Shown: positions 61,376 through 64,000 of the stretch, piece by piece
How positions within the stretch are numbered: position 1 is the stretch's first letter
Layout of the letters: every line of letters begins with the position of its first letter
Source: Bacilli bacterium
Lineage (GTDB): Bacteria; Bacillota_I; Bacilli_A; ML615J-28; CAG-313
DNA: 64,000 nt
Assembly: GCA_017398545.1 (NCBI GenBank)
Contig: JAFQFT010000073.1
Span: 40,416 to 104,415 of the forward strand
Direction: 5' to 3'
The notes under the pieces: generated by a model
Database searches by the model: none
Seen by the model: the letters and a program-made list of their open reading frames with translations, nothing else
What the model was told of the DNA's origin: nothing
Position numbers and translations under genes: made by a program

Positions 61376-62224
61376 ATGAAAAAGAAAATAATTTTTATAA
61401 TTTTATTAATAATTTTAATTGCTGTTTTATTTATAATTCCAAAAGATACTTATAGAAAGATATTTGGAAAAGATGATAACATTCCAACTAATGCTTATGA
61501 AAATAGTGAGCAAATATTGGTTTATATGTGTGATGAAAATAATCAATTAATAGGTGTTAATGCTTATGTGAATAGTATTGAAGAAGATTTAATTAATCAA
61601 AAGTTTGATATTTTAACGAAAAAAACAGGTACATTTAAGAATAGTTATGATACTTGTATAAACACAATGACATCACTTGTTAGTTATGAATTAAATAATG
61701 ATGTACTTTCTTTAAATGTTTCTAAAGAGTTTTTAGAGTCAGAAGGAAGAAGAACACTTGAACAACTTGTATGGACATATTGTAATGATGAAATTAATGA
61801 AATAAAAGTATTAGTAGAAGGAGAAGCTATTAATTCAATAAATGGTTTTTATTTTGATGACTTATCAATAAATATGGGAATTAATTTAACATGTGAAACT
61901 AATTTTATCTTTGAAGCAAAAACTACTACTGTTATTGAATATATTGATGATGTAATTAAACCAGTTACTTATGTATATAAAGATTTAGATGAATGTGATT
62001 TTATTGTAAGTAAATTATTTAATGAAATTTATAATAATAAGGAATATGATTATGTGATAAGTACTGATTCTATTATTATTGATTTATCTATTGAGACATC
62101 TTTAAGTGAAAATTTAAAGAAAAGTATTGTTGAAACGATTAAATATAATATGAATATTAGTAATATTCAAGTACAAGGTTTAAACCAAGTATTATTAGAA
62201 ATTACTGAGGAAAATGGGCTTTAG
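61376..62224 (+). CDS. gerM: GerM-domain sporulation/germination protein
   Basis: 282 residues from ATG 61376 (AGAGGTGAT upstream). One N-terminal TM helix (about 3-22) anchors an outside part with a GerM domain (about residues 45-160: SLVSYELNNDVLSLNVSKEF, then RRTLEQLVWTYCNDE and VEGEAI). A second, more diverged copy may fill residues 180-275, as Bacillus GerM has two. Bacillus GerM is a lipoprotein; here a TM anchor replaces the lipobox. Its neighbour rdgB is also near gerM in Bacillus. Confidence 0.82.
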   Translation: MKKKIIFIILLIILIAVLFIIPKDTYRKIFGKDDNIPTNAYENSEQILVYMCDENNQLIGVNAYVNSIEEDLINQKFDILTKKTGTFKNSYDTCINTMTSLVSYELNNDVLSLNVSKEFLESEGRRTLEQLVWTYCNDEINEIKVLVEGEAINSINGFYFDDLSINMGINLTCETNFIFEAKTTTVIEYIDDVIKPVTYVYKDLDECDFIVSKLFNEIYNNKEYDYVISTDSIIIDLSIETSLSENLKKSIVETIKYNMNISNIQVQGLNQVLLEITEENGL

Positions 62225-62242
62225 AAATTAAAGCCTTTTTTT
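62217..62242 (+). terminator. intrinsic terminator after gerM
   Basis: 7-bp stem GGCTTTA/TAAAGCC with a GAAAT loop and seven T; it overlaps the stop codon. Confidence 0.85.
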
Positions 62243-62270
62243 GTTTTTTTGTATAATAATTTGATATAAT
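62241..62270 (+). promoter_or_regulatory. sigma-A promoter for rdgB
   Basis: -35 TTGTTT (62241-62246), 18-bp spacer, -10 TATAAT (62265-62270) extended by TGA. Confidence 0.65.
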
Positions 62271-62293
62271 TACCATTGGAAATGAGGTGTACC

Positions 62294-62902
62294 ATGAAAA
62301 TTTTACTTGCAACAGGAAATATTGGTAAATTAATTGAAATGGAAAATGTATTTAGAAAAGCTGAATTACATGATGTTGAGATTTTAACTTTAAAAGATTT
62401 AGAAAGTGTTGAAGAACCTATAGAAGATGGTAGTACTTTTTTAGCAAATGCTTATATTAAAGCAATCTACTATTACGATAAGTTTAAAATTCCAACAATT
62501 TCTGATGATACTGGTCTTTTAGTAGAATCACTTGGTGGTGCTCCTGGTGTGCTTTCTGCAAGATATGGAAGTGTTAATGGAGAACATACTGATCCTGTTA
62601 AAAATAATGAGCGTATTTTAATGGAACTTAAAAATAACCCAAATCGTAATGCAAAGTTTGTTACCGCAATGTATTATTATGATGGAACTAATTTAATTAG
62701 TTCAATTGGTGAATTATGTGGCACAATTACTTTTGAACCTCGCGGAACAAAGAGTTTTGGATATTCTTCAATTTTTGAAATTCCAAAGTATAAAATGACA
62801 CTTGCAGAAATAGATGATGAATTAAGATATGCAATTAATCATCGTGGTAATGCATCAAGATTATTAATTGAACAATTAAAAGACTATATTGTAAAAAAAT
62901 AA
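62294..62902 (+). CDS. rdgB: XTP/dITP pyrophosphatase (RdgB/HAM1)
   Basis: Cleans non-canonical purine nucleotides (ITP, dITP, XTP) from the pool; 202 residues. ATG 62294 after GAGGTG. Family signs: ILLATGNIGKL at the start, EDGSTFLANAYIKA, SDDTGLLVESLGGAPGVLSA, FGYSSIF and the HRGNASRLL end. Own promoter, separate from gerM. Confidence 0.95.
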   Translation: MKILLATGNIGKLIEMENVFRKAELHDVEILTLKDLESVEEPIEDGSTFLANAYIKAIYYYDKFKIPTISDDTGLLVESLGGAPGVLSARYGSVNGEHTDPVKNNERILMELKNNPNRNAKFVTAMYYYDGTNLISSIGELCGTITFEPRGTKSFGYSSIFEIPKYKMTLAEIDDELRYAINHRGNASRLLIEQLKDYIVKK

Positions 62903-62921
62903 AAATAAAAGTTCAAAAAAC

Positions 62922-62950
62922 TTTACAAAATGACTATTTTCGTGTATAAT
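62922..62950 (+). promoter_or_regulatory. sigma-A promoter for rpsU
   Basis: -35 TTTACA (62922-62927), 17-bp spacer, -10 TATAAT (62945-62950). Confidence 0.75.
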
Positions 62951-62990
62951 ATATGAGTAATTTATGGTGCGGAAGGAGGGACCAGAGAAA

Positions 62991-63170
62991 ATGCCAAAAA
63001 CAATCGTAAGAGATAATGATTCACTAGATGATGCTATCAAACGCTTCAAACGTGATGTTTCAAGAGCAGGTACCCTTGTGGAAGCTAAAAAACGTCAACA
63101 TTATATGAAGCCAGCTGAAGTTCGTAAAGAAAAAAGAAGAGCTGCTCGTAAAGCAGGACGTGCTCGTTAG
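62991..63170 (+). CDS. rpsU: 30S ribosomal protein S21
   Basis: 59 residues from ATG 62991 (AAGGAGGG upstream): [20 protein letters not shown], then [19 protein letters not shown] and an Arg-rich end. S21 helps initiation by the 30S subunit. In Bacillus rpsU also lies before yqfC, with yqeY between; that gene is absent here. Confidence 0.96.
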   Translation: MPKTIVRDNDSLDDAIKRFKRDVSRAGTLVEAKKRQHYMKPAEVRKEKRRAARKAGRAR

Positions 63171-63181
63171 TATCAATAAAT

Positions 63182-63219
63182 AATAGGTTTATAGTTTTAT
63201 AAACCTATTTTTATTTTTC
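63182..63219 (+). terminator. intrinsic terminator after rpsU
   Basis: 12-bp stem AATAGGTTTATA/TATAAACCTATT with a GTTT loop, then a T-rich tract. Confidence 0.88.
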
Positions 63220-63246
63220 ATAAATTAGTCATTTATTAAATATACT
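63218..63246 (+). promoter_or_regulatory. weak candidate sigma-E promoter for yqfC-yqfD
   Basis: TCATAAA (63218-63224), 14-bp gap, AATATACT (63239-63246; 6 of 8 of CATACAHT). The spacing equals that at spoIVA and gerM. yqfCD is sigma-E-dependent in Bacillus. Confidence 0.35.
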
Positions 63247-63262
63247 TTAATAGGTGATTATT

Positions 63263-63466
63263 TTGTTTAATGAAGAAGTAAAGGTTATTTTAGATAGTAA
63301 TAAACATGTAATAATTAAAAACTTTAAAGAATTAAAAAGTATTAATGATGATTATATATTGGTTGATAATTATTTATTAATTGGAAGTTTACTTAAAATT
63401 ACGATTTTAGATGAGAGTTATATTGAAGTATATGGGAAAATTACAGAAATTAAAATCGTTGATTAA
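63263..63466 (+). CDS. yqfC: sporulation protein YqfC
   Basis: 67 residues. TTG 63263 is chosen because AGGTG (63252-63256) is 6 bases before it; the GTG at 63254 is part of that site. The small beta-rich sequence (VKVILDSNKHVIIKNFKEL, then DNYLLIGSLLKITILD) matches YqfC, a mother-cell protein needed for sporulation. It overlaps yqfD by 35 bp. Confidence 0.8.
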   Translation: MFNEEVKVILDSNKHVIIKNFKELKSINDDYILVDNYLLIGSLLKITILDESYIEVYGKITEIKIVD

Positions 63467-64000
63467 GTTACATAAATTGTTTCATTATGAATTTAGGATC
63501 CCTAAAGAATTATTTTATAAATTAAAATTAAAAGCATATTTTGTATCATCAAGTGATGAATTTATTATTTGTTATGGAAATAAAAAATTATTTAATTATT
63601 TAAAAGATTATGATATTTTATATGTTGATCAGTATAAAGTAATATTTAGAAAAGTAATACTTAATAAAATAATTATTATTATGACTTTTATTTTAATTTG
63701 TTTTACTTTTTTGTCTAGTAGTTATTTTATTAGGGAGATTAAGTTTAAAGATGAATCAATGTATGATTACAGGGTGTATAGTTATGTAAATAGTAAGTTA
63801 GATAAAAAATGGTTTTTATATACATTAAATGAGGATATAAATAGTATTTCTTTATCTTTAAGAGCAAGATTTCCTAATTATGCTTATATTGGGATAAGTA
63901 AAAGTGGTAGTTCTTTATTAATTGATATAGAAAAAATAGATATTAAACAAAATAATAAAGTAGTTAAAAATAAAAAGTCATTAATAAGTAATTATAATGC
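63432..64000 (+). CDS. yqfD: sporulation protein YqfD, 5' part
   Basis: Starts at ATG 63432 inside yqfC and runs off the right edge after 189 codons with no stop. FHYEFRIPKELFYKLKLKAY opening, one TM helix at about residues 75-95 (IIIIMTFILICFTFLSSSYF), then an outside part with SISLSLRARFPNYAYIGIS, which fits the repeated strand pattern of YqfD/SpoIV-like proteins. In Bacillus phoH follows yqfD; here phoH is about 39 kb away. Confidence 0.82.
   Translation, partial: MGKLQKLKSLIKLHKLFHYEFRIPKELFYKLKLKAYFVSSSDEFIICYGNKKLFNYLKDYDILYVDQYKVIFRKVILNKIIIIMTFILICFTFLSSSYFIREIKFKDESMYDYRVYSYVNSKLDKKWFLYTLNEDINSISLSLRARFPNYAYIGISKSGSSLLIDIEKIDIKQNNKVVKNKKSLISNYN

Noticed and set aside
1..64000. tRNA genes, rRNA genes, CRISPR arrays, insertion sequences, prophage
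   Set aside because: Looked for and none could be supported from the sequence.

Overview
This is a low-GC (AT-rich throughout), gene-dense chromosomal window that reads with the standard bacterial code: TGA works as a stop, for example in the ATGA and GTGA overlaps at 3725, 4510, 13502 and 48076. The organism is a spore-forming Firmicute. It carries dacF, spoIIAA, spoIIAB, sigF, spoVAC, spoVAD, spoVAE, spoIVA, gerM, yqfC and yqfD, plus a T-box leader and typical Firmicute housekeeping genes (rnjB-type RNase J, rnhC, mutS2, yqzL, phoH-ybeY-cdd-era-recO). Short proteins and compact versions of sporulation genes suggest the Erysipelotrichia or a related Bacilli lineage near the Mollicutes; the exact taxon cannot be fixed from this window. 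No tRNA, rRNA, CRISPR array, insertion sequence or prophage was recognised.

Layout. 0-5.6 kb: a P-type cation ATPase and a three-gene ABC importer of the NMT1/SsuA type. 5.6-10.2 kb: a 2-hydroxyacid module (Ldh2-family dehydrogenase, malic enzyme, a LarA-type nickel racemase with all cofactor residues) and a lipid kinase. 10.3-16.4 kb: the sporulation chain dacF, [decayed AlbA_2 gene], spoIIAA-spoIIAB-sigF, spoVAC-D-E. 16.4-24.7 kb: D-lactate dehydrogenase-like gene, a tiny opposite-strand transcription unit, RNase J2, two fused ABC/FtsX proteins and an orphan gene. 24.8-31.7 kb: phoH-ybeY-cdd-era-yqzL-recO, luxS, two cyclophilins, an iron alcohol dehydrogenase and a zinc-ribbon membrane protein. 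31.7-36 kb: rpmG, a SpoIIIE-like protein without its ATPase motifs, a P-loop/nucleotidyltransferase fusion, and rarA. 36-51 kb: a two-component system, HtrA lipoprotein, dinB, T-box hisS-aspS, dCMP deaminase, a PDZ/S16 protease, lspA-rluD, a second two-component system, degV and a GNAT protein. 51-64 kb: rnhC, mutS2, trxA, fic, an LRR lipoprotein, ntdP, spoIVA-hup, a CPBP protease, gerM-rdgB, rpsU and yqfC-yqfD (cut by the right edge).

How it fits together. The spoIIA operon supplies the anti-anti-sigma, anti-sigma and sigma-F switch of the forespore. The spoVA set loads dipicolinic acid late in the forespore and has its own candidate forespore promoter after the sigF terminator. spoIVA, gerM and yqfC each have an upstream sequence with sigma-E-like geometry, fitting mother-cell expression. 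Most other genes sit in short operons with sigma-A promoters (17-bp spacers, often extended -10) and clear intrinsic terminators.

Most interesting items: a full-length SpoIIIE-family protein (32026-33609) that keeps the 4-TM anchor and motor-like fold but has lost Walker A; a promoter-RBS-16-codon-terminator unit on the minus strand (17444-17581) whose peptide matches SpoVM at several positions; a LarA racemase beside malate enzymes; and a P-loop/MNT fusion with a broken downstream HEPN-like partner.
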